Below, one piece after another: positions 1-9,004 of a DNA stretch of 64,000 nt. This stretch comes from Pseudophaeobacter arcticus DSM 23566 (GTDB lineage Bacteria > Pseudomonadota > Alphaproteobacteria > Rhodobacterales > Rhodobacteraceae), in the NCBI RefSeq assembly GCF_000473205.1, contig NZ_KI421507.1:2285302-2349301 (forward strand), given 5' to 3'. Every line of letters starts with the position of its first letter. Position 1 is the stretch's first letter. Below the pieces are notes generated by a model, which saw only the letters and a list, made by a program, of their open reading frames with translations, was not told the origin of the DNA and made no database searches. The translations under genes were made by a program, and so were the position numbers.

Positions 1-276
1 CCGCAGCCATTTTTCAAACCCGACCGCGACACCGAAGGCGCGGAAGGCGTGCATGAGGTACTAGGCTGCGCCGTCTATTCCTATGCTATGAACTATCTCG
101 GCCTGCCTGCGGGCTGCGTGCCTGCGCGATTGGCCCCGCTGGCAAGCGGGCCGCAGCCGATCAATGTGCAGATCGTCGCCCGTAGCTGGCGCGAAGACAT
201 GGCGGTGGACGCCTGCATCGCGATAGAGCAGCGGGTTGGTCGGTTTAGTCCACATCTTTGGGATCTTATGGCCTAG
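1..276 (+). CDS. Amidase family protein, C-terminal fragment
   Basis: The reading frame is open from the first base of the window and ends with TAG at 274-276, so only about 91 C-terminal residues are present. The segment NYLGLPAGCVPARLA followed by a run ending in VQIVARSWRED matches the end of amidase-signature hydrolases, where a hydrophobic LGLPA stretch precedes the final strand and helix. These enzymes hydrolyse amides with a Ser-Ser-Lys triad; the catalytic region lies outside the window, so activity and substrate cannot be judged. A hairpin follows 29 bases after the stop. Assignment to the family is fairly safe, subfamily is not. Confidence 0.75.
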   Translation, partial: PQPFFKPDRDTEGAEGVHEVLGCAVYSYAMNYLGLPAGCVPARLAPLASGPQPINVQIVARSWREDMAVDACIAIEQRVGRFSPHLWDLMA

Positions 277-709
277 GGCCCCCCGGCCCCAAGAGGTGTT
301 TCACGGCCTCACAGCCACCCGAAAAAAACAGGCTGTGAGGCCCCTGTCCAATAGGGCTGCTGATCTGTAGGACGGACCAGCTGACACCAAAGGAAACCGG
401 GAGATAGAGCGACCCATCTCCCGGCACCTTTCGTACAATGAAAACTCGCTGACGCACGACTGCCTTCCGCCAAAGGGGCCAAATTCGTCGCTCAAGACGG
501 AACCAGCTCCAGCTAAAGGCAAACAAGAAAGCAAGACGCCCTGCCTGAAACTCCCGTTTGTTCAGAGTGCCTCAGTCCAGAGGCAGTGCACCAGCCCTCT
601 CACAAAAATGTGATCGCATGTCGCACAGAGCCGTTTCGCCATAGCCACCTAAAATTTGCCTGCTATCCGGCTGAATTTCATCAGATTTAACCAGATGCAC
701 AGGGTGTTT
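277..709. other. Non-coding stretch between amidase and nadK
   Basis: These 433 bases separate the convergent amidase gene and nadK. Apart from the perfect hairpin near 305-342 I see no convincing gene; the short frames present have no good ribosome site and no family resemblance. Confidence 0.6.
305..342. terminator. Perfect 12-bp hairpin after the amidase gene
   Basis: GGCCTCACAGCC (305-316) is exactly complementary to GGCTGTGAGGCC (331-342) with a 14-base A-rich loop. It lies 29 bases after the amidase stop. There is no T tract, so it may end transcription weakly or act only as a 3' stabilising stem. Confidence 0.55.
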
Positions 710-1465
710 TCAGGTAAACTGCTCTGAGATCAGGCGCTCTTCCAGGCCATGACCCGGATCAAACAGGATCTTGTGCCGGATGCTGGGTTCGGTCTGAATT
801 TCCACCCATTGGATATCTGGGCAGGAGATAGAATCCGCATCGGCCATGACCGGCCGTTTGTCCGCCTCCAGCACGTCAAAGCGCACCTTGGCGCAGCTGG
901 GCAGCAACGCCCCCTGCCAGCGACGCGGGCGAAAGGCGGCAATAGCCGTCAGCGCCAGCACATCAGAGCCAATGGGCAGGATCGGCCCATGCGCGGAATA
1001 GTTATAGGCGGTGGATCCCGCCGGGGTGGAGACCAGCGCCCCGTCACAGACCAGCTCTGACAGTCGTTGGCGACCATCTACCGAAATCTTCAGCCGTGCC
1101 GCCTGCGGGCCTGCCCGCAGCAGTGAGACCTCATTGATCGCCAAGGCCTTGTGGACGGCACCATCCCTATCCATCGCGGTCATCGACAGGGGATTGATAA
1201 TCTCTTCCTCTGCCGCCTCAAGCCGGGCAAGCAGGCCATCCTCATGGTATTCATTCATCAAAAAACCAACCGTGCCCCGGTTCATACCATAGACAGGCAA
1301 GGCCAGATCAACCGCCTCGTGCAGGGTTTGCAGCATGAAGCCGTCCCCCCCCAGAGCCACGATCACATCGGCATTTTCCGGCTGCGCATTCCCGTGCTGT
1401 TTCACCAGGGCATCACAGGCCGATTGCGCCACGGGGGCGTCACTGGCCAAAAAGGCGATTCTCAT
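710..1465 (-). CDS. nadK: NAD kinase
   Basis: ATP-dependent NAD kinase of 251 residues that phosphorylates NAD to NADP in the cytoplasm. The two family hallmarks are visible: GGDG at residues 39-42 (nucleotide binding) with FMLQTLHE following, and the TPAGSTAYNYSAHG block at 147-160 preceded by an NE pair at 111-112. The ATG at 1465 is chosen because the protein then begins MRIAFLAS as in relatives; an upstream GTG/TTG extension of 17 residues lacks similarity. It is divergent from glyA across a 187-bp spacer. Length is slightly short for the family but typical for Rhodobacteraceae. Confidence 0.93.
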   Translation of the reverse strand: MRIAFLASDAPVAQSACDALVKQHGNAQPENADVIVALGGDGFMLQTLHEAVDLALPVYGMNRGTVGFLMNEYHEDGLLARLEAAEEEIINPLSMTAMDRDGAVHKALAINEVSLLRAGPQAARLKISVDGRQRLSELVCDGALVSTPAGSTAYNYSAHGPILPIGSDVLALTAIAAFRPRRWQGALLPSCAKVRFDVLEADKRPVMADADSISCPDIQWVEIQTEPSIRHKILFDPGHGLEERLISEQFT

Positions 1466-1580
1466 TGTCACTAAACCCTGTTTCCGGTGTGAGCCATTTT
1501 GTTCCGAAACAAGCACAGCTGAACCACAAAGACCAGTGTTGCCGCTCTATGTTCGATTATTGCCGCTTTACAGCCTTTAA

Positions 1581-1616
1581 GATCTGTGATGTTTCCGATA
1601 GGAAATCTCACAGATT
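1581..1616 (+). promoter_or_regulatory. Inverted repeat in the glyA leader
   Basis: GATCTGTGATGTTTCC (1581-1596) and GGAAATCTCACAGATT (1601-1616) pair at 13 of 16 positions around the loop GATA. It sits 36 bases before the glyA ATG. It could be a regulator binding dyad or an RNA hairpin in the 5' leader; the sequence alone does not decide. I do not recognise a known riboswitch class. Confidence 0.5.
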
Positions 1617-1652
1617 ACCCAACCCTGCCACCTCCTACTTAGCGGAGCCACC

Positions 1653-2948
1653 ATGACAGCGACCACCCGTGATCCCGGATTCTTCACCGAAGCCCTCTCT
1701 GATCGTGACCCAGAACTCTTTGGCGCAATTACCGACGAGCTGCACCGCCAGCGCGACGAGATCGAACTGATTGCCTCCGAGAACATCGTCTCTGCGGCCG
1801 TGATGGAAGCGCAGGGCTCTGTGCTCACCAACAAATACGCCGAAGGCTATCCCGGTCGCCGCTACTATGGCGGCTGCCAGTATGTCGATGTTGCGGAAAA
1901 CCTCGCCATTGACCGCGCCAAGCAGCTGTTTGGCTGTGAGTTTGCCAATGTGCAGCCCAACTCTGGCTCTCAGGCCAACCAGGGTGTGTTCCAGGCGCTG
2001 ATCCAGCCCGGCGATACCATCCTTGGCATGGACCTCTCTGCTGGTGGTCACCTGACCCATGGCGCGCGGCCCAACCAGTCGGGCAAATGGTTCAACGCCA
2101 TTCACTACGGTGTGCGCGAAGACAACAACCTGATCGACTATGATCAGATCCAGGCGCTGGCAACCGAGCATCAGCCCAAGCTGATCATTGCGGGTGGCTC
2201 AGCCATCCCGCGTCAGATCGACTTTGCCAAGTTCCGCGAAATTGCTGATTCCGTCGGCGCCTATTTCATGGTCGACATGGCCCATATCGCTGGCCTGATT
2301 GCCGCCGGAGAGCACCCCTCGCCCTTCCCACATGCCCATGTGGCAACCACCACCACCCATAAAACTCTGCGCGGTCCGCGTGGCGGCATGATCGTCACCA
2401 ATGACGCGGATATCGCCAAAAAGATCAACTCGGCGATCTTCCCCGGCATCCAGGGTGGCCCGCTGATGCATGTGATCGCAGGCAAAGCCGCCGCTTTTGG
2501 TGAAGCGCTGCGTCCCGAATTCAAAGAGTACCAAAAGCAGGTCCGCGCCAATGCGGTTGCCCTGGCGGATGAGCTGGTCAAAGGTGGCTTGGCTATCGTC
2601 ACCGGCGGCACCGACACCCATGTGATGCTGGTCGATCTGCGCCCCAAGGGTGTGACCGGCAACATTGTCGACAAGGCTCTGGGACGCGCCCATATCACCA
2701 CCAATAAAAACGGCATCCCCTTTGACCCTGAAAAGCCCACAGTGACCTCTGGTATCCGTCTGGGCACCCCTGCGGGCACCACCCGTGGCTTTGGCGAGGC
2801 TGAATTCCGCGAGATCGCGCAGCTGATCGTCGAAGTGGTTGATGGCCTGGCCGCCAATGGCGAAGAGGGCAATGCCGAGGTCGAGGCCACTGTACGTGGC
2901 AAGGTCTCTGCGCTTTGCGCCAAATTCCCGCTCTATCCCAACCTCTAA
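1653..2948 (+). CDS. glyA: Serine hydroxymethyltransferase
   Basis: PLP enzyme of 431 residues interconverting serine plus tetrahydrofolate with glycine plus 5,10-methylene-THF, the main entry to one-carbon metabolism. The PLP-binding lysine lies in [14 protein letters not shown] (Lys237), and the [21 protein letters not shown] and PNSGSQAN segments of the folate and PLP sites are intact. The start is supported by GGAG shortly before the ATG. Full family length, followed by a strong terminator at 2975-3008. A dyad in the leader suggests regulated expression. Divergent from nadK. A folate-linked enzyme, 5-FTHF cyclo-ligase, occurs elsewhere in the window at 52.6 kb. Confidence 0.97.
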   Translation: MTATTRDPGFFTEALSDRDPELFGAITDELHRQRDEIELIASENIVSAAVMEAQGSVLTNKYAEGYPGRRYYGGCQYVDVAENLAIDRAKQLFGCEFANVQPNSGSQANQGVFQALIQPGDTILGMDLSAGGHLTHGARPNQSGKWFNAIHYGVREDNNLIDYDQIQALATEHQPKLIIAGGSAIPRQIDFAKFREIADSVGAYFMVDMAHIAGLIAAGEHPSPFPHAHVATTTTHKTLRGPRGGMIVTNDADIAKKINSAIFPGIQGGPLMHVIAGKAAAFGEALRPEFKEYQKQVRANAVALADELVKGGLAIVTGGTDTHVMLVDLRPKGVTGNIVDKALGRAHITTNKNGIPFDPEKPTVTSGIRLGTPAGTTRGFGEAEFREIAQLIVEVVDGLAANGEEGNAEVEATVRGKVSALCAKFPLYPNL

Positions 2949-2974
2949 GGTCTGGAAGAGCGAACTATGACATA

Positions 2975-3008
2975 GGGCGCCGCTGGATCTTTCAGCGGCG
3001 CCCTTTTT
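2975..3008 (+). terminator. Rho-independent terminator of glyA
   Basis: GGGCGCCGCTG (2975-2985) pairs perfectly with CAGCGGCGCCC (2993-3003), loop 7 bases, followed by TTTTT. It begins 27 bases after the glyA stop. Confidence 0.9.
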
Positions 3009-3145
3009 CCGTCTGCCCCGGGGCCAAAGACATTTTGAAAACCACCAGTCAGTAATCAACAATCAAAAACCACCGGCAAATTCCTGGACTTTGACCTGCG
3101 CCACCGCCCTGACGCATTGGCGCGCTGCTTGATGAAAAGGGCAGT

Positions 3146-3511
3146 TCAGATAAAGCCGCGCCAGCGCAGGACGATCAGCAGCAGCACAAAAACCACCAGT
3201 ACGGAAAACGCCATACTGCCCAGGATCTCGAGCACGCGCCCCTTGCGACGATCAGCAGCGTCGATCTTTCTCAGGTGATTTTTCACTTCCCGAGCGGCCT
3301 TTTTCAGGGATTTTTCATCCTGGGTCTGGCGCAGTTTGGGATGCTCCAGCATCGGCAATGCATCGGCCAGACGCATTCCTTGTTTATAAATCCGCCGCGG
3401 CAGCTGGCGTCGGGCCTTGCCCAAAGCAGCTGCCAGATCCCCCGACGCCGCAGCGTGGGATTTCAACAACTCCTGAACCTCTTCGATATCTGCAAAGATG
3501 TCTTGGGCCAT
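3146..3511 (-). CDS. Uncharacterised tail-anchored protein
   Basis: A 121-residue protein I do not recognise. The first 90 residues are charged and predicted helical, with several Lys/Arg/Glu-rich stretches (for example EKSLKKAAREVKNHL). The last 25 residues form one hydrophobic segment, SMAFSVLVVFVLLLIVLRW, so it is probably inserted in the membrane by its C terminus with the bulk in the cytoplasm. The ATG at 3511 has GGAG upstream and gives MAQDIFADIEEV; the longer frame upstream is arginine-rich and unlikely. Divergent from the alpha/beta hydrolase. No functional claim is possible. Confidence 0.7.
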   Translation of the reverse strand: MAQDIFADIEEVQELLKSHAAASGDLAAALGKARRQLPRRIYKQGMRLADALPMLEHPKLRQTQDEKSLKKAAREVKNHLRKIDAADRRKGRVLEILGSMAFSVLVVFVLLLIVLRWRGFI

Positions 3512-3637
3512 TGCTTTGTGCTCCGCTCTTGGGCGCGCAACGCGCCGCCCCGGTTTCCTGCACACAGTAGTTACCGCAAGCATCCCTGCGCCTCAATGGG
3601 TCTGGCCATGCCTCGGCCCGAAGGGTATCACTGCCTC

Positions 3638-4396
3638 ATGCTGAACTACATTCTACATGGTACCCCCACCGATAAGCCCTCTTTGCTGGTTGCGCATGGT
3701 CTTTATGGCTCTGCCCGCAATTGGGGGGTGATCTGCAAAAGGCTCGCGGATGAGCGGCAGGTGGTGGCGGTCGATCTGCGCAACCACGGGCACAGCCCCT
3801 GGACATCGAATCACAGCTACCCGGAAATGGCCGAAGACCTGGCCGAAGTCATTGCGGCGCATGGCGGCCAGATGGATGTGATTGGCCATTCCATGGGCGG
3901 GAAAACCGCCATGATGCTGGCCCTGAATCATCCTGAAATGGTGCGCCGCCTGATTGTCGCTGATATCGCCCCGGTGCCCTATGGCCACAGCCAAATTCAA
4001 TTCATCAAAGCGATGCGCGCGGTGGATTTTGACCAGGTAGACCGACGCAGCGATGTTGAGGAGCAACTGGCCAAAGCCGGTGTCGAGCCTGCCTTGCAAA
4101 GCTTTTTCACCCAGTCGCTTGATCTTCCAAACAAAGCCTGGCGGCTCAACCTGGACACGCTGGCACGGCATATGCCCGACATCATGTCCTTTCCCGAAAC
4201 ACCAGCCCAGTGGCAGGGTTCTGTGCTTTTTCTGGCCGGGGGCAATTCGGACTATGTGCGCCGCCAAGACCGCGAGGTCATCTTGGCCCGGTTCCCCAAC
4301 GCCCGCTTTGCCAAGATCCCCGGCGCCGGCCATTGGCTTCATGCAGAAAAGCCACGCGAGTTCGAAGCCAATGCCCGCGCCTTTTTAAACGCCTGA
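3638..4396 (+). CDS. Alpha/beta-fold hydrolase (YbfF-like esterase)
   Basis: A 252-residue cytoplasmic alpha/beta hydrolase. Visible elements are the oxyanion region HGLYGSARNW near residue 20, the nucleophile elbow GHSMGG near residue 85, and a C-terminal GAGHWLHAEKP carrying the likely catalytic histidine. The layout matches YbfF-type esterases acting on short acyl esters; the natural substrate is unknown. The ATG at 3638 follows AAGGG; an ATG 14 codons upstream (3596) is possible but less well placed. The gene stands alone, followed by a 15-bp tandem repeat array. Confidence 0.85.
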   Translation: MLNYILHGTPTDKPSLLVAHGLYGSARNWGVICKRLADERQVVAVDLRNHGHSPWTSNHSYPEMAEDLAEVIAAHGGQMDVIGHSMGGKTAMMLALNHPEMVRRLIVADIAPVPYGHSQIQFIKAMRAVDFDQVDRRSDVEEQLAKAGVEPALQSFFTQSLDLPNKAWRLNLDTLARHMPDIMSFPETPAQWQGSVLFLAGGNSDYVRRQDREVILARFPNARFAKIPGAGHWLHAEKPREFEANARAFLNA

Positions 4397-4432
4397 CCAC
4401 CTAAACAGGGCCACCCTCAGCGCGGCCCCCAG

Positions 4433-4492
4433 AAGACAGGCTCATTCAAGACGGGTCCATTCAAGACAGGCACATTCAAGACAGGGCGCTTC
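4433..4492. repeat. 15-bp tandem repeat, four copies
   Basis: Units at 4433-4447, 4448-4462, 4463-4477 and a degenerate 4478-4492 follow AAGACAGGNNCATTC. Read on the minus strand each of the first three units includes TGA closely followed by the next unit, so no frame is conserved. It lies between the hydrolase stop and the convergent small membrane protein. Confidence 0.85.
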
Positions 4493-4510
4493 TGCGGCCA
4501 CCTTTGGGTG

Positions 4511-4543
4511 GGCCAGTCCAGATGGTCGGCCAGTCCAGATGGT
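4511..4543. repeat. 17-bp direct repeat, two copies
   Basis: GGCCAGTCCAGATGGT occurs at 4511-4526 and again at 4528-4543, separated by one base. It follows directly on the four-copy 15-bp array. Confidence 0.8.
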
Positions 4544-4582
4544 GGGCCTATCCAATTGATAGGGGGCTGCCCAGTGGGGCAG

Positions 4583-4774
4583 TTAATGTGCCGCGTTTCG
4601 ATAGAGCTGGCGCGCCACCAGCCAAGCCACCGGCAGACCCAGAACTGCGCCACCAACTGCCGCCAGCAGGATTGCATTCACCGACACAAACCCGGCAACC
4701 AGAACGGCGATCACACCAACCCCAGCCAGGCTGCTGCCAATGAGAGAATAAAGAATGGATGCAAGGCGTAACAT
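4583..4774 (-). CDS. Small two-helix membrane protein
   Basis: A 63-residue protein with two hydrophobic segments, roughly residues 6-27 (ILYSLIGSSLAGVGVIAVLV) and 33-55 (AILLAAVGGAVLGLPVAWLV). The ATG at 4774 has AGGAGG at ideal spacing, which decides against the longer frame starting 13 codons upstream. Similar small proteins are common in Rhodobacteraceae and, as I recall, are sometimes mislabelled CTP synthetase in databases; there is nothing of that enzyme here. Function unknown, probably inner membrane. Confidence 0.75.
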   Translation of the reverse strand: MLRLASILYSLIGSSLAGVGVIAVLVAGFVSVNAILLAAVGGAVLGLPVAWLVARQLYRNAAH

Positions 4775-4861
4775 GGGGGCCTCCTCGGATGCCAAGTTAA
4801 GAATATGAATCATGTCCTAACCAAACCCGCGCCACTCTTCTTTGATCCGGATCAGTTCACC

Positions 4862-5260
4862 TCAAACACTCATGCCGCGATCGACAGGTTCTTCTACCGG
4901 TGCGCCCGCCTCTTTCCACTCGGCAAAGCCACCGACGTTGTAGACCTCGCCATATCCCATATCTTTGAGCAGCTTACCCGCAAGGGCGGCACGGCCACCG
5001 CTGGCACAATGCAGCACCACAGGGCGATCCGCACGCAGGGCGGTATCATAAAAGGGGCTGGCCGGATCGGCGCGAAACTCCAGCATGCCGCGCGGAATAT
5101 GATGTGATCCGGTAGCGCGGCCCTGCACTTCCAGCTCGGGTGCATCGCGTACGTCCAGCAACAAGGCCCCCTGCGCGATCAAGTCCTGCGCCCGGGCCAC
5201 CGGGATGCGCGCCACTGCTGCATTTGCTTCAGCCATCATCTCTTGCAAGGAAATTGCCAT
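4862..5260 (-). CDS. Rhodanese-like sulfurtransferase, single domain
   Basis: A 132-residue single rhodanese domain. The LLLDVRDAPE strand lies near residues 33-42 and the active-site loop is HCASGGRAA with Cys85 as the persulfide-carrying residue. The C-terminal VYNVGGFAEWKEAG motif is typical. It probably moves sulfane sulfur between cytoplasmic acceptors; the partner is unknown. AGGAGAG precedes the ATG at 5260, so the 18-residue upstream extension is not used. No signal peptide. Confidence 0.88.
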   Translation of the reverse strand: MAISLQEMMAEANAAVARIPVARAQDLIAQGALLLDVRDAPELEVQGRATGSHHIPRGMLEFRADPASPFYDTALRADRPVVLHCASGGRAALAGKLLKDMGYGEVYNVGGFAEWKEAGAPVEEPVDRGMSV

Positions 5261-5491
5261 TTTTCTCTCCTGGAACTCGCTTGGCATCACCGGATGCCTG
5301 CCGCTTTGCTCCAAGATGGCGCTGTTCGAAAGCTGAGAAAACCCCTGTTCAACGGGATGTGACTATTTGGCCAGAGGCAGATCATACAGGCCAACATCGC
5401 GGTGTATGGCCCAGTCATCGCCATTCCTGGCGGCAAAACCGTCACGCCAATAGACAGGCGTCACTACGGTATGATTTTTGAGGGGGAAACT

Positions 5492-5578
5492 TGGTGCCCA
5501 GGAGAGGACTCGAACCTCCACATCGTTGCCAATACTAGCACCTGAAGCTAGCGCGTCTACCAATTCCGCCACCTGGGC
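5492..5578 (-). tRNA. tRNA-Leu (anticodon CAG)
   Basis: The acceptor stem pairs GCCCAGG (5' end at 5578) with CCTGGGC, followed by discriminator A and an encoded CCA at 5494-5492. The anticodon stem CTAGC/GCTAG encloses the loop TTCAGGT, giving CAG, which reads CUG leucine codons. The T arm GGAGGTTCGAGTCCTCT is intact and the long variable arm typical of tRNA-Leu is present. A 12-bp palindrome GCCGTATACGGC (5594-5605) lies just upstream. Confidence 0.96.
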
Positions 5579-5781
5579 AGGTGTCGTGTTGGGGCCGTAT
5601 ACGGCGATGCGCGGTGGGCGTCAAACGGAAAATCGAAGCTAGACAATAAAAATTCACGACACCGCCCGATAGCAGGCAGGATCCCAGGAGGTTTTCATAG
5701 TCAGGTTTCTTTTCAACAGCTTATCCCGTCAGCCAGGGGGAGGTCAGAGGGCGGGCAAGAGGGTTAAATTTTCTGCCCTAT

Positions 5782-5795
5782 TTGATCCTGCGCAA
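5782..5795 (+). promoter_or_regulatory. Possible FnrL site upstream of hemN
   Basis: TTGATCCTGCGCAA resembles the FNR/FnrL consensus TTGAT-N4-ATCAA, with a perfect left half and a three-of-five right half. It ends 25 bases before the hemN start. Anaerobic control of hemN by FnrL is known in Rhodobacter; that this site works is inferred. Confidence 0.45.
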
Positions 5796-5820
5796 AGCGA
5801 GGCCATGCAATAAGGGACAA

Positions 5821-7185
5821 ATGGGAGTCATGAAACAGATTGATCGCCTTGCCGCGCTTGGGCTTTTTGACAGCCGCGTGCCCCGCTACACATCCTATCC
5901 CACTGCCCCGGTGTTTAGCCCCGATGTCGGGCTGAGCTCGCAACGGCGGCAGCTGGCAGCCCTGGACCCAAAGGTTCCGGTCTCGGTCTATATCCACATT
6001 CCTTTTTGCGAACGCCTGTGCTGGTTCTGCGCCTGTCGCACCCAGGGCACCCAATCGCTGAGCCCGGTTGAAAGCTATATCGGCACTCTGGAGGCCGAAC
6101 TTGCCTTGCTGGCAGACACCCAGCCAAAAGGCCTGCGCATGGGGCGGCTGCATTGGGGCGGCGGCACTCCTACAATTCTGCCTCCTGCCTTGATCCACAG
6201 ACTGGCCCGCGCTGTCAAAGATGTATTCCCTCAGACCCCAGACTGGGAGTTCTCGGTTGAGATCGACCCGACTTTGGTGGACCGGGACAAGATCGCCGCC
6301 CTAGCCGCCGAAGGCATGAACCGGGCCAGCATCGGCATCCAGGATTTTGATCCCCTGGTGCAAGAGGCCATTGGCCGACAGCAGCCCTATGAGGCGACCC
6401 TGGCCTGTGTCGAGGATCTGCGCGCTGCCGGCATTACCTCGCTGAATGCAGATCTGGTCTACGGCCTGCCGCATCAGACCCCGGCCCGCATGGCGGATAC
6501 CCTGGACAAGGTGCTGAGCCTCAAGCCCGACCGCATCGCGCTGTTTGGATATGCCCATGTGCCCTGGGTTGCCAAACGCCAGAAGCTGATTGACGAGACG
6601 GTTCTTCCAGACGATCAGGCGCGCTTTGCCCTGGCTGGACAATCGGCAACCGCCTTTGCCGAAGCCGGGTTCCAAGCCATTGGCATCGACCACTTTGCCC
6701 TGCCTGACGACGGCCTGGCCAAGGCGGCGCGTAGCGGCCATCTGCGGCGCAATTTCCAGGGCTATACCGAAGACACCTGCCCTGCCCTCATCGGTATTGG
6801 AGCCTCGTCAATCTCGCGGTTCCTGGGCGGCTATGTGCAGAATGCTGCGGCTACTCCGGCCTATATCAAACATATCGAGGACGGGCACTTGGCTGGCGCA
6901 CGGGGCCACGAGATGACAGAGGAAGACCAGATGCGCGCCCGCGCCATTGAGATGATCATGTGTGACTTTACCCTGGACCGAAGCGCTCTCAACCTTCAGT
7001 TTGGCGCGCTCACCGCCGGACTGGACGCGGATCTGGAACAGGTGGCTGCACGCTTTGGCGATCTGGTCCGTCTGACGGACACAAAGCTGGAAATCACCAA
7101 GGCGGGACGCCCAATGACCCGGATCATTGCCAGCCTGTTTGATGCCCATATGCCTGCGGATGCCAAATTCAGCCGCGCCTCATAA
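5821..7185 (+). CDS. hemN: Oxygen-independent coproporphyrinogen III oxidase
   Basis: Radical SAM enzyme of about 454 residues that decarboxylates coproporphyrinogen III to protoporphyrinogen IX without oxygen, in the cytoplasm. The [4Fe-4S] cluster motif is PFCERLCWFCAC, with Cys63, Cys67 and Cys70 and the extra cysteine typical of true HemN rather than HemW. YTSYPTAPVF near the N terminus and WGGGTPTILP also match. Either ATG 5821 (AAGGGA just upstream) or ATG 5830 could be used; 5830 would remove three residues. A candidate FnrL site precedes it, in line with low-oxygen induction. Monocistronic, ending before a hairpin shared with proS. Confidence 0.94.
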   Translation: MGVMKQIDRLAALGLFDSRVPRYTSYPTAPVFSPDVGLSSQRRQLAALDPKVPVSVYIHIPFCERLCWFCACRTQGTQSLSPVESYIGTLEAELALLADTQPKGLRMGRLHWGGGTPTILPPALIHRLARAVKDVFPQTPDWEFSVEIDPTLVDRDKIAALAAEGMNRASIGIQDFDPLVQEAIGRQQPYEATLACVEDLRAAGITSLNADLVYGLPHQTPARMADTLDKVLSLKPDRIALFGYAHVPWVAKRQKLIDETVLPDDQARFALAGQSATAFAEAGFQAIGIDHFALPDDGLAKAARSGHLRRNFQGYTEDTCPALIGIGASSISRFLGGYVQNAAATPAYIKHIEDGHLAGARGHEMTEEDQMRARAIEMIMCDFTLDRSALNLQFGALTAGLDADLEQVAARFGDLVRLTDTKLEITKAGRPMTRIIASLFDAHMPADAKFSRAS

Positions 7186-7275
7186 ACCGGTTGGGTGGCC
7201 CTCATGCCGAGAGACCGCCCCACAGCCAAGGCCGCCATTTCATCAGCACGGCACTACGCCCAGGTCAGAAAAGAA

Positions 7276-7306
7276 TGAGGGGGCAAACCGGATGGTTGCC
7301 CCCTCA
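7276..7306. terminator. Hairpin between convergent hemN and proS
   Basis: TGAGGGGGCAA (7276-7286) pairs with TTGCCCCCTCA (7296-7306), loop 9 bases. The T tract is poor in both directions, but its position 90 bases after hemN and 70 after proS suits a bidirectional terminator. Confidence 0.7.
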
Positions 7307-7375
7307 TCTGTTGTTCAATCCCGTCGATCAGATCGAGGTTCCGGGCTCACTTCTGTGCCAGGCTCCGGGCCCTGA

Positions 7376-8731
7376 TCAGAACCCACGGCCAGACGGGTGC
7401 GACGCATAGATCGCTGCGATCTTTTTCACCGCCTCTTCCGGGCTCAGCTCTTCGCTTTCGCCGCTGCGGCGCGAGGTCAGTTCAACCACACCGTTTTTCA
7501 GACCACGCGGGCCAACAGTGATGCGCCAGGGCAGGCCAATCAGATCCATGGTGGCAAACTTGCCGCCAGCGCGTTCCTTGCGATCATCATAAAGCGGCTC
7601 CAGGCCCAGGGCCGTCAGCGCCGCATAAAGCTGGTTACAGGCCGCGTCGGCCTCGTCGTCACCCTGCTTCAGATTGACGATACCACAGTGGAACGGCGTC
7701 ACGCCTTCGGGCCAGATGATGCCCTTGTCATCATGGCTGGCTTCGATGATGGCGCCCAACAGACGCGACACACCAATGCCATGCGAGCCCATGTGAACCG
7801 GGGTAGGTTTGCCATCTGGCCCCTGCACGGTTGCGCCCATGGCTTCGGAGTATTTGGTGCCAAAATAAAAGATCTGGCCAACCTCGATGCCGCGGGCCAC
7901 CCGGCGGCGCTCTTCCGGCACCTCGTTGAACAGGGCCTCGTCGTGGGTCTCATCTGTGCGGGCATATTTTGAGGTGAATTCCTCCAGCACGCCCTGACAC
8001 TGCTCAACATTGTCATAGTCGATTGCGCGGTCGCCAAAACTCAGATCGGTGACGGCGCTGTCATAAAAGACCTCGCTCTCGCCGGTTTCTGCCAACACCA
8101 GGAACTCATGGGTGTAGTCGCCACCAATCGGGCCACCATCCGCACGCATCGGGATCGCTTGCAGGCCCATGCGCTCATAGGTGCGCAGGTAGCTGACCAG
8201 ATGACGGTTATAGGCGTGCAGCGCGTCTTCCTTGGTGAGGTCGAAGTTATAGCCGTCCTTCATGTAGAATTCGCGCCCCCGCATCACGCCAAAGCGCGGA
8301 CGGATCTCATCGCGGAATTTCCACTGGATGTGATAGGCGGTCAGCGGCAGATCCTTGTAGGAGCTGACATGGGCACGGAAGATATCGGTGATCAGCTCTT
8401 CATTGGTGGGACCATAGAGCATATCGCGGCCATGACGGTCGCTGATGCGCAACATTTCGGCGCCATAGTCATCATAGCGCCCCGACTCTTGCCACAGATC
8501 TGCCGATTGGATCGTCGGCATCAGCATCGGAATGTGACCGGCGCGCATCTGCTCTTCATGCACAATGCCCTCGATCTTTTTCAGCACACGGAAGCCAAGC
8601 GGCAACCAGGAGTAAATCCCGGCAGAGGATTGCTTGATCATCCCGGCCCGCAACATGTAGCGGTGGCTGACAATCTGGGCCTCGGAGGGGTTCTCTTTCA
8701 GAACAGGCAGGAAATAGCGGGACAGGCGCAT
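7376..8731 (-). CDS. proS: Prolyl-tRNA synthetase, short alphaproteobacterial type
   Basis: Class II aminoacyl-tRNA synthetase of 451 residues charging tRNA-Pro in the cytoplasm. The N-terminal [19 protein letters not shown], the motif 2 region [21 protein letters not shown] and the motif 3 region [13 protein letters not shown] are clear. At 451 residues it lacks the editing insertion domain found in enzymes of about 570 residues such as that of E. coli, the normal alphaproteobacterial state; editing of Ala-tRNA-Pro would then need a separate protein, not seen in this window. The start is supported by family alignment. Confidence 0.96.
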   Translation of the reverse strand: MRLSRYFLPVLKENPSEAQIVSHRYMLRAGMIKQSSAGIYSWLPLGFRVLKKIEGIVHEEQMRAGHIPMLMPTIQSADLWQESGRYDDYGAEMLRISDRHGRDMLYGPTNEELITDIFRAHVSSYKDLPLTAYHIQWKFRDEIRPRFGVMRGREFYMKDGYNFDLTKEDALHAYNRHLVSYLRTYERMGLQAIPMRADGGPIGGDYTHEFLVLAETGESEVFYDSAVTDLSFGDRAIDYDNVEQCQGVLEEFTSKYARTDETHDEALFNEVPEERRRVARGIEVGQIFYFGTKYSEAMGATVQGPDGKPTPVHMGSHGIGVSRLLGAIIEASHDDKGIIWPEGVTPFHCGIVNLKQGDDEADAACNQLYAALTALGLEPLYDDRKERAGGKFATMDLIGLPWRITVGPRGLKNGVVELTSRRSGESEELSPEEAVKKIAAIYASHPSGRGF

Positions 8732-9004
8732 GATGGCTCCAGAGCTGATGTGGTTCGTATATTCGTGATCCCGCCCGGTTTAGTGGCTGTGACGGAGACG
8801 AGCAAGGGCAGAGGTACGAAAGCGCTGTCCGCCTGGCAATTCCATCGCCACGCCCGGGAGCTTTTGGCGAGCTTCCCGTGCCCGCGTGTCGCTTTTTCAT
8901 CCTCACACCGCAAAAATAACTTGAACGGTCATACAAGAATAGCTCTGTTAGCGGAAACCTTCCGGTCAGCCCGGAGCTGCCTTGCTGTCTTTGAGGAGAA
9001 AGAC

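Noticed and set aside
305..342. Reading the hairpin after the amidase as an attachment or transposon end
   Set aside because: Only a single stem-loop is present, without flanking duplication or a recombinase gene.
3275..3637. 121-residue N-terminal extension of the alpha/beta hydrolase
   Set aside because: It is antisense to the tail-anchored protein gene and lacks hydrolase features.
8108..9004. N-terminal extension of the FAD oxidoreductase frame
   Set aside because: It runs antisense through proS and its promoter region; the TTG at 9005 with a strong ribosome site explains the gene.
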